A stretch of DNA of 64,000 bases from Micromonospora sp. WMMD961 (GTDB lineage Bacteria > Actinomycetota > Actinomycetes > Mycobacteriales > Micromonosporaceae): contig NZ_JARUBJ010000002.1 in assembly GCF_029626145.1 (NCBI RefSeq), positions 6,582,501 through 6,646,500 of the forward strand, given 5' to 3'. The stretch's first letter is position 1. Every line of letters starts with the position of its first letter. This document shows positions 1-8,857 of this stretch, in pieces. The notes under the pieces are model-generated. The model had not been told where the DNA came from, did no database searches, and saw only the letters and a list, made by a program, of their open reading frames with translations. A program made the translations under genes and the position numbers.

Positions 1-301
1 CCCGGGTCGGCACCTCGACCTGGTAGATGAAATCCTCCATGTCGAGGCTCGTGATCCGGGTTTCGAGGTTGGTCTTGACCTTGTTCTCGTAGCCGGCGTA
101 CGAATGCACCACATACCAGTCACCCGGCGCGTAACGCAGCTTCTGCCTCAGCTCGGCGACCGCGTCGTAATCCTCGTCCGGTGCGGGCTCGGTCGTTGGG
201 AACTCCGGCTCGCTGGCGGCCTCAACCGACTCGTCACCAGCCGCCGTCGCGACCGTGGACTGCTCGTCCACCGGTCCGGCGGTCTCGTCGTACTCAGGCA
301 C
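1..301 (-). CDS. nusG: Transcription termination/antitermination factor NusG (3' end missing at window edge)
   Basis: NusG binds RNA polymerase and couples it to Rho and to ribosomes. About 100 N-terminal residues are visible. An acidic, Ala/Glu-rich extension of roughly 50 residues, common in actinobacterial NusG, precedes the NGN domain, which begins around WYVVHSYAGYENKVK and runs off the window edge. The GTG start at 301 is preceded by GGAAG. It lies 39 bp downstream of secE in the same orientation, the classic secE-nusG pair; rplK should follow outside the window. Identification is firm from the NGN motif and context; the KOW domain is not visible because the gene is cut. Confidence 0.95.
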   Translation of the reverse strand, partial: MPEYDETAGPVDEQSTVATAAGDESVEAASEPEFPTTEPAPDEDYDAVAELRQKLRYAPGDWYVVHSYAGYENKVKTNLETRITSLDMEDFIYQVEVPTR

Positions 302-340
302 GCTCGCTCACTTCCGTCACTATCGGCTGGAGGCAGCCGG

Positions 341-733
341 TCAGTCCGAGTTGCCGAAGACAAACAGCACGACCTTGGCGAAGCCGTAGTCCAGCACGCC
401 GACGATCGTCAGCATCACCGCGACGAACGTCACCACCACGGCGGTGTAGGTCAGCAACTCCTTGCGGGTCGGCCAGATGACCTTACGCAGTTCGGCTACG
501 ACCTCGCGGAAGAACCGGGCGATGCGGCCGAACACGCCCACCCGTCCCGTTTCCGACCGGGTGGTCGGCCGGCTGTCCGCCGACTCTGCCCGGGCGCGCG
601 ACCGCGTGGCGGTGCCGCCCCGGGAAACCGGCTCGTCCGCGCCGGTGGCGTCGTCGTCGGCTACGTCGTCGACGATCTCGTCATCCAGACGATCGTCGCC
701 GGCGTCCTCGCCGTGCCGCTTGTTGTCGGCCAC
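341..733 (-). CDS. secE: Preprotein translocase subunit SecE
   Basis: SecE is the small clamp subunit of the SecYEG protein channel in the cytoplasmic membrane. The product is 130 aa: a charged, low-complexity N-terminal half, then the amphipathic helix and conserved cytosolic motif (FFREVVAELRKVIWPTRKEL, about residues 75-95), then one transmembrane helix. The long acidic N-terminus is usual in actinobacteria. I chose the GTG at 733 because GGAGG sits just upstream; the open frame continues to 889 but without a ribosome site. It lies between tRNA-Trp and nusG on the same strand. Confidence 0.95.
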   Translation of the reverse strand: MADNKRHGEDAGDDRLDDEIVDDVADDDATGADEPVSRGGTATRSRARAESADSRPTTRSETGRVGVFGRIARFFREVVAELRKVIWPTRKELLTYTAVVVTFVAVMLTIVGVLDYGFAKVVLFVFGNSD

Positions 734-946
734 TTCGCCCTCCGTCGCGGAATCTCGGGTCGCACGCCGAGTGGCGTACGCGGCGCTGGTCACGCCGGCC
801 GGGCCTAACCGTCCCGCGACGGGCCGCGGCCGGTGGATCATCCGGAGGGCCCGATTGCCTCGGAACCACCCCGCCGATGCCACCACCACGGGCCGGACGC
901 CGCCAAGGTGGCGACGCGACCCACGGGAACGGTCAGGCCTGAGGCG

Positions 947-1019
<73 letters not shown>

Positions 1020-1148
1020 ATGCGGCAACACTCGCCCCACGCGGCCACAGACGACCGAGCAGGGGTCACTTGCCCCACGGCGGACCAGTGTACGGGTAGC
1101 CCCCCGACTTTCCCAACCGGTCTCCTCGCCACGCGTGGCGAGGAGGGT

Positions 1149-1541
1149 TCAGCGTGCCGTACGGATGGTCGCCCGAGCCTGCGAGAGCACCTTCTCGCCC
1201 AGGCAGGTCGCGGTCACGTCAAGTCGGGTCAGGCCGTCCTCGGTCACCTCACGGACCCGTGCGGTGACCTCGATCTCGGTGCCCTGGTCATCGTCGGGCA
1301 CCACCACCGGTCGGGTGAAACGAACGCCGTACTCGACCACCGCGTCCGGCGCCCCGGCCCACTCGCTGACCGCCCGGCCGACCAGCGCCATGGTGAACAT
1401 GCCGTGCGCGATCACCCCGGGCAGACCAACCTTGGTGGCGACCCGGTCACTCCAGTGGATCGGGTTGAAGTCACCCGAGGCGCCGGCGTACTGCACCAGG
1501 TCGGCGCGGGTCACCCGGAACGTCTTGGCTGGCAACTCCAT
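1149..1541 (-). CDS. hadB: MaoC-like (3R)-hydroxyacyl-thioester dehydratase, HadB type
   Basis: Hot-dog fold dehydratase of 130 aa. The hydratase-2 signature DFNPIHWSD followed by VIAHGMFTMA carries the expected catalytic Asp and His, so this is the catalytic partner of the dehydratase heterodimer. In mycobacteria HadAB acts in FAS-II; in a non-mycolate actinomycete the acyl substrate is uncertain. I prefer the ATG at 1541 (GGAGG nine bases upstream), one base after the hadA stop, so the two are probably translationally coupled. A start five codons upstream, at 1556, is possible. Cytosolic. Confidence 0.85.
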   Translation of the reverse strand: MELPAKTFRVTRADLVQYAGASGDFNPIHWSDRVATKVGLPGVIAHGMFTMALVGRAVSEWAGAPDAVVEYGVRFTRPVVVPDDDQGTEIEVTARVREVTEDGLTRLDVTATCLGEKVLSQARATIRTAR

Positions 1542-1542
1542 C

Positions 1543-1989
1543 TCAGGCCTCCCCACGAATGACGTACCTGGCCCAGACGGCCACCACCGGCTCCCCGCCG
1601 ACGGTGCTCACGTCCGTGCGCGTGGTGAGGAAGCCGTGCCCGCCCCGGGTGCTGACGTCCTCGATCGTGTTGGTGCAGACCAGCTCGTCACCAGCGACCA
1701 CCGGCCGGGTGTACGCGAACCGCTGGTCGCCGTGCACCAGGCGGCTGTAGTCGACGCCCAGGTCCGGGTCCTCGATGATCTGACGGCTGGCGGCCATCGT
1801 GACGACCACCGGGAAGGTCGGCGGGGCCACCACGTCGCCGTGCCCCAGCGCCCGCGCGGCCTCCGGGTCATGATGAGCCGGGTCCGTGGCACCGATGGCG
1901 CTGGCGAACTCACGGATCTTTTCTCGGCCCACCTGGTAGGGGGCGGTCGGCGGATAGGTCCGGCCGACGAAGGAAGGGTCCAGAGGCAT
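1543..1989 (-). CDS. hadA: MaoC-like dehydratase partner subunit, HadA type
   Basis: 148-aa hot-dog protein of the FAS1-type dehydratase N-terminal family (MPLDPSFVGR, then REKIREFASAIG). It lacks the D-x4-H catalytic pair seen in its neighbour, consistent with a non-catalytic, substrate-binding subunit that pairs with HadB. The stop is separated from the hadB ATG by one base. Between rpmG and tRNA-Trp this pair is syntenic across actinobacteria. The substrate chain length cannot be read from sequence. Confidence 0.83.
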   Translation of the reverse strand: MPLDPSFVGRTYPPTAPYQVGREKIREFASAIGATDPAHHDPEAARALGHGDVVAPPTFPVVVTMAASRQIIEDPDLGVDYSRLVHGDQRFAYTRPVVAGDELVCTNTIEDVSTRGGHGFLTTRTDVSTVGGEPVVAVWARYVIRGEA

Positions 1990-2112
1990 GCCGCGAACCT
2001 ACACGTAAAGCACAATCGCCGACCTGAGCGGCAGGCGGCGGCGGAGCCGCGCCAAACCGGTCAGATCGGCGACGAGAAAGCTTCGACAGTGGCCGGCGAA
2101 GCCGGCCACGAG

Positions 2113-2280
2113 TCAGCGGGTCTCGCGGTGGACCGTGTGCCGACCGTCACGCGGGCAGAACTTCTTCAGCTCGATGCGGTCGGGGTCGTTGCGCCGGTTC
2201 TTGCGCGTGATGTAGTTGCGCTCCTTGCACTCCACACACGCCAAAGTGATCTTCGGCCGGACATCGGTAGCCTTCGCCAC
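2113..2280 (-). CDS. rpmG: 50S ribosomal protein L33
   Basis: A 55-aa basic protein starting at GTG 2280 and ending at the TGA at 2113-2115. The sequence begins MAKATDVRPKITLACVECK and continues with NYITRKNRRN, the L33 hallmark. It has one CxxC near the N-terminus (VECKERN, single Cys pair member visible) and a late Cys (KKFCPRDGRH), so it resembles the metal-binding L33 form. It heads the rpmG-hadA-hadB cluster, with two tRNA genes upstream on the same strand. Length is exactly as expected for the family. Confidence 0.95.
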   Translation of the reverse strand: MAKATDVRPKITLACVECKERNYITRKNRRNDPDRIELKKFCPRDGRHTVHRETR

Positions 2281-2412
2281 GGCGGAGTGCCTTCCTCGCT
2301 AACGGAAACAACTACGACGCGCCAGCCTAGACGCTGACAGCGCGGACATGCAAAGTGGGCGCCAGAAGCGCCCATTCTTACGACCACCGGCAACGAGCCC
2401 GGAAGACGAGAG

Positions 2413-2485
2413 TAGCGGTGGCCGGACTTGAACCGGCGACACAGCGATTATGAGCCGCTTGCTCTACCATCTGAGCTACACCGCT
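2413..2485 (-). tRNA. tRNA-Met (anticodon CAT)
   Basis: 73-nt cloverleaf on the minus strand: acceptor AGCGGTG/CACCGCT, anticodon CAT in the loop CT-CAT-AA, T-loop GTTCAAGTC, discriminator A. The first acceptor pair is a Watson-Crick A-T, so this is more likely the elongator than the initiator. No encoded CCA. Confidence 0.94.
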
Positions 2486-2509
2486 GCGATGGGTCCAGCT
2501 GAACCCTCG

Positions 2510-2582
2510 AGCCCCCTTACGGAATCGAACCGTAGACCTTCTCCTTACCATGGAGACGCTCTGCCGACTGAGCTAAGGGGGC
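2510..2582 (-). tRNA. tRNA-Thr (anticodon GGT)
   Basis: 73-nt cloverleaf on the minus strand with acceptor GCCCCCT/AGGGGGC, anticodon GGT and T-loop GTTCGATTC. It lies 24 bp upstream of tRNA-Met and is probably co-transcribed with it and rpmG. CCA is not encoded. Confidence 0.95.
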
Positions 2583-2675
2583 CTGCGCGATCTCCCCGTG
2601 GGGCGCGCAGGAGTAAGAGTACACGGCCCGGCTCGACAGGTGAAATCGGATCCCCGGTGATCGTCCGCGCCCTGG

Positions 2676-5204
2676 TCAGGGCACGACTCGGAGGCGCGGG
2701 AGCTCCCCATCGGCGGTCGTCTCCGGCTCGACCTGAGCACCGAACCAGGCGGCCAACCGCTCGTACGGCAGGGGCCTGCTGAACAGGAAGCCCTGCCCGA
2801 TCTCACAGCCGATGTCCTGGAGAAGCTCCAGCGTCAGCTCACTCTCCACCCCCTCGGCGACAACGGCCAGGCCGAACTGCTGCGAGAGGGTCACCACGGC
2901 GTTGACGATGGCCAGGTCCCCCGGGTCGGTGGCCATGCCCTGCACGAAGGAGCGATCCACCTTCACCTCGTGCACCGGCAGCCGGCGCAGGTGCGCCAGA
3001 GACGAGTCACCAGTGCCGAAGTCGTCCACCGACAACCGGACGCCGAGGTCGCGCAGCCGTTGCAGGGTCGGGATGGGCCGGTCCGTGCCGTCCAGCACCC
3101 CGGCCTCGGTGATCTCCAGGGTGAGACGCTGCGCCGGCACCCGATATTCGCTCAGCAGCTCCTGCACCCGGTCCGGGAAGTGCTGGTCGGTGAGCGTACG
3201 GGCCGCGAGGTTGACCGCGATGGGCAGCGGCTGATCGGCCAGCGCCCAGTCCCGGCTACGGCGCAGCCCCTCGCGGAGCACCACCTCCGTGAGCCGACTC
3301 AGCTGGCCGGTGTGCTCGGCAACCGCCACGAAGTCCTCGGGTGCCACAGTGCCGTGCGTCGGGTGTTCCCACCGCGCCAGGCACTCGACACCCACCAGGC
3401 GCCGGTCCCGCAGCGTCACCTTGGGCTGGAAGTAGACCTCCAGCTCGTCCTGGTCCAGGGCCTGACGCAGATCACCGGCCAGACCCAGCCGGCGCAGCGA
3501 CCGGGACTCCAGCGCGGGGTTGAACAACTGCACGCTGCCCGGCACCGACTTGGCCGCCGTGGCCGCGAGGTCCACCCGGAGCAGCAGGGTCGCCGCATCG
3601 CTGCCGTGATCAGGATGTACGGCCACCCCGACGGCGGTGTTCACGTCCAGGGTGAGTGCGTCGAAGACCATCTCGTCGCGGATCTGGTCGCGCAGTTGGG
3701 CGGCCAACTCGAGCGCGGACTCGGCACTCTCCAACCGCAGCGTCACCAGGAACTCGTCCCCGCCCGCCCGGCCGACCAGCGCCGACGACGGCGCGCTGGC
3801 CCGCAACCGGCTGGCGACCTCGGCGAGGACCTTGTCCCCCGCCGCGTGACCGAGGGACTCGTTGACCTGCCGCAACCCGTCGACGTCGAAGAGCAGCAGC
3901 GCCACCACCTCACCGGGCAGGCGGATCTTGACCGCCTCGTCCAGCGCGCCGATGATCCGCCGCCGATTGGGCAGCCCGGTCAACGTGTCGTGGTACGCGT
4001 CGTGCCGCAACCGGTCGACCAGCCGCGAGTTCTCCAATGCGACGGCGACGTGGGCGGCCACGGTTTCGAAGACCGGGATGTCAGCGGCCGTGAAATGGCC
4101 GACGTCACTGAGCCGGTTGACCACCTCGAGGGTGCCGATCACCGCCTGGCCGGACCGCAGTGGAACCACGATGACGTCTTTGACCTGGTGCTTACCGAGC
4201 GCCCTACGGACGTCATCGTCATCGTCGAAGGCTCGCCCGGACGCCAGTGGGCGGCCGGACTGCCGAACCCGTTCGCGGACGATCGAGGGAGTGAGCGCGA
4301 CATCGAGCAGGCCACGGTCGTCGAGCCGGGCGCTCAGCAGGACCTCAGGGTGGCGGCCCTGGGCCGGCAGCCAGAGCGTGGCGTACTCGGCCTGCATCAG
4401 CGCGCGGACCCGGTCCAGCAGCGCGTCGACCAGGCCACCCTCCTGACCGCTCTCGCTGATCGCCCGGGTCAGTTCGTACATGTTTCCGAGCGTGCGGTGC
4501 TGGCGAAGGAACTGGGCGTACGAGCGGTAGACCAGGACGACGGCGATCGCCAGCACCGCGATCAGGAGCACGGACCACAGGTTGGACTCGATCGCCATCA
4601 GGATCACCAGCCCGATGACGGCATTGATTGCGCAGATCACCTGTGGGGCAGGGGCGTTGCGGATCAACTCCCACCCTGCCTGCCACCCGTGCAGCAGGGT
4701 GATGACAGCGCTGATCGCCGCCAACGAGATCAAGCTGTTGACACTGACCACGGCGAAGAGGACAGCCCACGTCTTCGGGCCCACCCCCTCGACGGGAGGA
4801 AGCGCCAGCAGGACAACCCCCGCGGCCGAGGCCGCTGCGGCCGTCCTGGCGAGATTGAACCAGACCTTCGGAGCGCTGAGACGCCGACGAAGCTGGCCTA
4901 CCAGCGCAGCCAGGACGGCGATCAGGACGACCGTCAGCGGCGGCAGGTAGAAGAAGGCAAGGACCAGCGGGATCTCGGTGACGATGACTTCGAGCGCCTG
5001 CCGACGTACGACGACTTGCAGCACCTGGATGCTGGTCGCCACCATCACCCCGAAGAGCGCCACAGCTCCGAAGAGATTGCCCGGAGGCGGCGGCCCAGCC
5101 AACGCGAGGACGAACGAGCAGACGATGGCCAGCACAGCCAGAGGTCCAGTGATCAGCCAGGCCTGCTCATTGGATCTACGGGCTGAGGGCGTGCCAGCCT
5201 TCAT
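2676..5204 (-). CDS. Membrane GAF-GGDEF-EAL cyclic di-GMP turnover protein
   Basis: 842-aa bifunctional candidate for making and breaking c-di-GMP at the membrane. Residues 1-230 hold six or more hydrophobic helices. A GAF-like sensor spans about 245-400, a diguanylate cyclase domain about 405-570 with an intact AGGDEF near 480, and an EAL domain about 585-830. The EAL signature reads ECLARW, and VNLAART, DDFGTG, the KVD motif and AEGVES are all kept, so phosphodiesterase activity is plausible. No RxxD inhibitory site is visible just before GGDEF. A 52-aa exported protein starts 191 bp upstream and may share its transcript. Which activity dominates cannot be told. Confidence 0.9.
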   Translation of the reverse strand: MKAGTPSARRSNEQAWLITGPLAVLAIVCSFVLALAGPPPPGNLFGAVALFGVMVATSIQVLQVVVRRQALEVIVTEIPLVLAFFYLPPLTVVLIAVLAALVGQLRRRLSAPKVWFNLARTAAAASAAGVVLLALPPVEGVGPKTWAVLFAVVSVNSLISLAAISAVITLLHGWQAGWELIRNAPAPQVICAINAVIGLVILMAIESNLWSVLLIAVLAIAVVLVYRSYAQFLRQHRTLGNMYELTRAISESGQEGGLVDALLDRVRALMQAEYATLWLPAQGRHPEVLLSARLDDRGLLDVALTPSIVRERVRQSGRPLASGRAFDDDDDVRRALGKHQVKDVIVVPLRSGQAVIGTLEVVNRLSDVGHFTAADIPVFETVAAHVAVALENSRLVDRLRHDAYHDTLTGLPNRRRIIGALDEAVKIRLPGEVVALLLFDVDGLRQVNESLGHAAGDKVLAEVASRLRASAPSSALVGRAGGDEFLVTLRLESAESALELAAQLRDQIRDEMVFDALTLDVNTAVGVAVHPDHGSDAATLLLRVDLAATAAKSVPGSVQLFNPALESRSLRRLGLAGDLRQALDQDELEVYFQPKVTLRDRRLVGVECLARWEHPTHGTVAPEDFVAVAEHTGQLSRLTEVVLREGLRRSRDWALADQPLPIAVNLAARTLTDQHFPDRVQELLSEYRVPAQRLTLEITEAGVLDGTDRPIPTLQRLRDLGVRLSVDDFGTGDSSLAHLRRLPVHEVKVDRSFVQGMATDPGDLAIVNAVVTLSQQFGLAVVAEGVESELTLELLQDIGCEIGQGFLFSRPLPYERLAAWFGAQVEPETTADGELPRLRVVP

Positions 5205-5237
5205 TCCGCTCCCTCGCTGGGTGTTGCGGAACCGGGC

Positions 5238-5396
5238 CTATCGGGCGACGGTGGCGCCCTCGTCGACGACCGGTGCGCCCCACGTGTAGTCGAACAGCTG
5301 AAGATCGCTGGCTTGACCAGAGAGGGCGCCCGCGAACGCGACCACGGCCGCGAACGCGAGGGCGACGCGAAGGCGGCGCGGCGACCGTCCAAACAT
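5238..5396 (-). CDS. 52-aa predicted exported or membrane-anchored small protein
   Basis: A short open frame starting at ATG 5396 with a strong AGGAG seven bases upstream and ending 33 bp before the GGDEF-EAL gene. It has a basic N-terminus (MFGRSPRRLR), one hydrophobic stretch (VALAFAAVVAFAGAL) and a 25-residue tail ending GAPVVDEGATVAR. This looks like a signal peptide or single-pass anchor with a short extracytoplasmic peptide. I recognise no family. Strand, spacing and ribosome site suggest co-expression with the c-di-GMP gene, for which it might be a small partner; that role is inference. Confidence 0.55.
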   Translation of the reverse strand: MFGRSPRRLRVALAFAAVVAFAGALSGQASDLQLFDYTWGAPVVDEGATVAR

Positions 5397-6296
5397 CAGC
5401 GTGCTCCTGTCGGGGGTCAGAACAAGAATCAGTGCCCCTGATCGTGCCACAGTCGAAACGACCCGCAAAGCCCACGTACGGCCGATCGGCATGACCGACC
5501 GGGCGAGCGGCGACGCCAGTTGACCACCGTGTAATAACGTGCAGACAGAGCGTCTAGGCAACGCGCTCTTCGACTTCCCATTGGCAGATAGTGCGGCTTC
5601 CAGCCAAGGCGGCGAATCGGAACTTTGCCCCTGCTGGCTCAGAGGCGACAAATCGCTCGACCCCTAGCTCCTCAGGACCAGGGAGAGAGCCCGTCCTGGC
5701 GGTGTAGATGCTGAGCATCCGGTCTGGACCGCGCGCCGTGTGGATCGAGGAGGGTGCACACCCCTGACCCCCTACGCGCCCCCGGTGGTGAGAGTAGCCG
5801 GTATCTCCCAGCCGGTGGAGACCGGAACGCAGAGAATCTCCTCGATCCGCGGATTCCGATAGCTCACCGAGAGGGCCGAGCGGGATGGGATGGCCGAGAC
5901 CGCTGGGCACCCGGCCGGCCCTCGATCCGACAGCCTCTCTCCGGTAGCCCAGCCCACCGTCGTCGGTGCCGACCCGATGACGTTCAGCCCCACGTCGCGC
6001 CGTCGCCGCTGGCCGACATCGGCCTCGTCAGGGAGGGGGCCGCTCCAGCCACCGGCCAGGTTGCTCCTGTTCTGACGACGGACGGCATCCGGCGGAAAGC
6101 AGCCCCGAAAGCCCCCGTCTGGCCACTGGCTGGTGCGACGTTCCGCAAGAATGCCGCTGCTCAAGGGCCCTTCGCTGCACAAGAGTGCTGGGCGAGCGGC
6201 CCCGATCGCCACGATTCGCAGAACGGATTCATTGAAATGTTTGACGCTTTACAAACCGCCATCCAAGTCCCTCGACAACCGGGGAGAAGGCCGGGT
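5397..6296. other. Gene-poor 0.9-kb interval with one weak small ORF
   Basis: No convincing gene. Base composition is visibly less G+C-rich than the flanks and long frames on both strands lack ribosome sites and family features. The only candidate is a 54-aa frame on the minus strand at 5554-5718 (begins MLSIYTARTG, ends VEERVA) with mixed third-position usage and no clear Shine-Dalgarno; it could be a remnant. The stretch presumably also contains the promoter of the small protein at 5238-5396. Confidence 0.5.
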
Positions 6297-7487
6297 TTAT
6301 CGCAGTGGCCGGAATGCCGCCCGCACCTCGGCGGAGAAGAGCTCCGGCTCCTCCCAGGCCGCGAAGTGACCGCCGCTGCTGGCCTCGTTGAAGTACGCGA
6401 CGCCGGGGTAGACCGCCTCGACCCAACTGCGCGGCGCGGCCCAGATCTCCCCGGGGAACGTCGTGAAACCCACCGGGACCGTAACCGGCGGAGGAGCCTG
6501 GCCGGATGCCTGGGCCGCGGCCTGGAACCGGCCGAACTCCCAGTACCAGCGGGCCGACGAAGCACCGGTGCCGGTCAACCAGTACAGCGTGATGTTGTCG
6601 ACGATGGTGTCCCTGGTGAGTTTGCCGGCGGGCTCGCCGTCGACAAACGCGCGGGAGATCTTGTAGTAGCTGTCCGTGTCGTGGTCGAGCATCCACGCGG
6701 CCAGCCCGACCGGTGAGTCGAGCAGGGAGTAGCCGATGGTCTGCGGCCGGGTGGACTGCTCAAGGAAGTAGCCGAAGCCATCCATCGTGAACAGGTTGAG
6801 CGCGTCGCGCGCCACACGTTCCTGCTCAGAATCGGCCGGCAACTGATCCTTGATACCGATCGCCCCGGCGAGCAGGTTGACGTGGATGCCGAGCAGCCCC
6901 TCGGGCCCCTGCCGGCCCATCGCATCCGTGACCGCAGCACCCACGTCGCCACCCTGGGCGACGTAACGGGTGTAGCCCAGGCGATCCATCAGCACAGCCC
7001 ACGCCTGCGCCATCCGGGCGGAGTCCCAGCCCGGATCGGTCGGCTCACCCGAGAACCCGTACCCCGGCAGGGACGGCAGCACCAGGTGGAACGCGTCCTC
7101 CGGAGTGCCACCGTGCGCGGTCGGGTCGGTGAGCGGACCGACGACCCCCAGCATCTCGACGACCGAGCCCGGCCATCCGTGCGTCATGATCAGCGGCAGG
7201 GCGTCATCGTGCCGGGAACGGACATGGATGAAGTGGATCTCCACCCCGTCGATGACGGTCGTGTACTGCGGCAGCGCGTTCAGCCTGGCCTCGCACGCAC
7301 GCCAGTCGTGCTCGGCCACCCAGTAGCGGGCCAACTCCTGGATCGTCGCCAACTGCACGCCCTGCGAACGGTCGGAGACGAGCTCGCGGCTGGGCCAACG
7401 GGTGGCCGCGATCCGGCGACGCAGATCCGCGAGAGCCTCCTCCGGGGTGTCGAGCCGGAAGGGACGGATTTCGTCGTAGTCGGACAT
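6297..7487 (-). CDS. Epoxide hydrolase of the EHN (N-terminal domain) family
   Basis: 396-aa alpha/beta hydrolase with the epoxide-hydrolase N-terminal domain (IRPFRLDTPEEALADLRRRI, about residues 6-110) wrapped before the core. The oxyanion motif HGWPGS, the nucleophile elbow QGGDVGA with the catalytic Asp, and the late GGHFAAWEEP with the catalytic His are all present, so it should hydrolyse an epoxide to a diol through an alkyl-enzyme intermediate. The ATG at 7487 follows TAGGAGG; the open frame extends further but without a better start. It is a stand-alone gene. The natural epoxide is unknown. Cytosolic. Confidence 0.88.
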   Translation of the reverse strand: MSDYDEIRPFRLDTPEEALADLRRRIAATRWPSRELVSDRSQGVQLATIQELARYWVAEHDWRACEARLNALPQYTTVIDGVEIHFIHVRSRHDDALPLIMTHGWPGSVVEMLGVVGPLTDPTAHGGTPEDAFHLVLPSLPGYGFSGEPTDPGWDSARMAQAWAVLMDRLGYTRYVAQGGDVGAAVTDAMGRQGPEGLLGIHVNLLAGAIGIKDQLPADSEQERVARDALNLFTMDGFGYFLEQSTRPQTIGYSLLDSPVGLAAWMLDHDTDSYYKISRAFVDGEPAGKLTRDTIVDNITLYWLTGTGASSARWYWEFGRFQAAAQASGQAPPPVTVPVGFTTFPGEIWAAPRSWVEAVYPGVAYFNEASSGGHFAAWEEPELFSAEVRAAFRPLR

Positions 7488-7741
7488 TTCCCCCCTCCTA
7501 CCGGATCGAGTCAGCCGGCACCGCCGGCGGTGTTGGCACCCGCCCAGTTTCGCAGCGGACAAGGGCCGGCCGGGCCGTTTTCCGATCACCGGTGAACCGA
7601 AGACGGGCGTAGGGACGCACCGAGCCGCTACCCGCCGACGGCAGGTTCCTTTGCGTCGACGAGTTCGACCGAAGTCCGGATTCGCGACCAGCCCCGAGAT
7701 CCGCCACCCGGGCTACCCGGTCAAGGCAGCATGACGAGGCA

Positions 7742-8728
7742 CTAGTTGCCGACGCCGAGGCTCGACATGAACGCCGCCGGGTAACGGTCACCGCGCGCGG
7801 AACCCTTCGGCACGGCCGCCTCGATCTCTTCGAGATCATCGGCCGACAGCGTCACGTCCAGCGCCGGCAACGCCTCGGCCAGCCGCTGCCGGGTGCGGGC
7901 ACCGACCAGCGGAACGACGGACGGGTCCTGCGCCGCCACCCAGGCGATCGCCAGCTGCGCCACCGTGCACCCCTTCGCGTCGGCGACCCGGCGCAACGCC
8001 TCCACCAGGGCGAGGTTGTGCGACGCGTTCTCCGCGGAGAAGCGGGGACTGTGGTTACGCGGATCGTCCGCCCTCCCCGGCACCCAGTTCCCCGAGAGCA
8101 GGCCGCGGCTCAGCACCCCGTACGCGGTCAGCCCGACGCCCAGCTCCCGCAGCGTGGGCAGCACGTCGGCCTCGACCGCCCGCGACAGCAGCGAATACTC
8201 AATCTGAAGATCAGCAATCGGATGTACGGCGTGCGCCCGCCGGACGGTCTCCGCGTCAACCTCGGATAGCCCCACATACCGCACGTAACCCGCGTCGACC
8301 ATCTCCTTGATCGCGCCGATCGTGTCCTCGATCGGCACCGACCGGTCGAGCCGGGCCGGCCGGTAGATGTCCACGTAGTCGACGCCGAGCCGGGTCAGCG
8401 AGTAGCTCAGGAAGTTCCGCACCGAAGCCGGGCGGGAGTCCTGACCGGCGAAGCGTCTGCCCGGCCCCACCTGCTGCCCGAACTTCACACTCAGCAGGTA
8501 GCTGTCCCGGTCGCGTCCCCGCAACGCCTCCGACAGCAGCAGCTCGTTGTGCCCCATTCCATAGAAGTCACCGGTGTCGACCAGCGTGACCCCCGCGTCC
8601 AGCGCGGCCCGTACGGTGGCGATGCTCTCCTCGCGATCGGCCGGGCCGTACGCGCCCGACATGCTCATCGCCCCCAGCCCCACCGCGGAAACCGTGGGAC
8701 CCTTGTTGCCCAGAGTGCGTGTCTGCAT
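7742..8728 (-). CDS. Aldo/keto reductase
   Basis: 328-aa NADP-dependent TIM-barrel oxidoreductase. The N-terminus (TVSAVGLGAMSMSGAYG), VDTGDFYG with catalytic Asp and Tyr, and Lys in LLSVKFG are typical. The C-terminal cofactor-binding segment VVPLVGARTRQRLAEAL is intact. Where most members have QHR (catalytic His), this protein reads IYRPARLD, so the His position is Ala, a known-looking subgroup feature that may change substrate handling. It diverges from an XRE-family regulator starting 129 bp away, which is the likely controller. Confidence 0.87.
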   Translation of the reverse strand: MQTRTLGNKGPTVSAVGLGAMSMSGAYGPADREESIATVRAALDAGVTLVDTGDFYGMGHNELLLSEALRGRDRDSYLLSVKFGQQVGPGRRFAGQDSRPASVRNFLSYSLTRLGVDYVDIYRPARLDRSVPIEDTIGAIKEMVDAGYVRYVGLSEVDAETVRRAHAVHPIADLQIEYSLLSRAVEADVLPTLRELGVGLTAYGVLSRGLLSGNWVPGRADDPRNHSPRFSAENASHNLALVEALRRVADAKGCTVAQLAIAWVAAQDPSVVPLVGARTRQRLAEALPALDVTLSADDLEEIEAAVPKGSARGDRYPAAFMSSLGVGN

Positions 8729-8857
8729 CGAAACTCTCCCTCATCGGTCGATCTCGGCTCCACCCTGCGCCGCTTTCCGGCCCGCCGGCAGCGGAGCGCT
8801 TATCGTGGGAGCGCCGCTCCCTGGCTCGGCGCCCAGTCCCCGGGGCAGCATGGAGGC

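Noticed and set aside
2970..5186. 738-codon plus-strand open frame
   Set aside because: Antisense to the GGDEF-EAL gene; no ribosome site, no domain, Gln/Arg/Asp-rich mirror composition.
5754..6716. 320-codon plus-strand frame
   Set aside because: Second half is antisense to the epoxide hydrolase and the first half lies in lower-GC DNA without ribosome site or domain.
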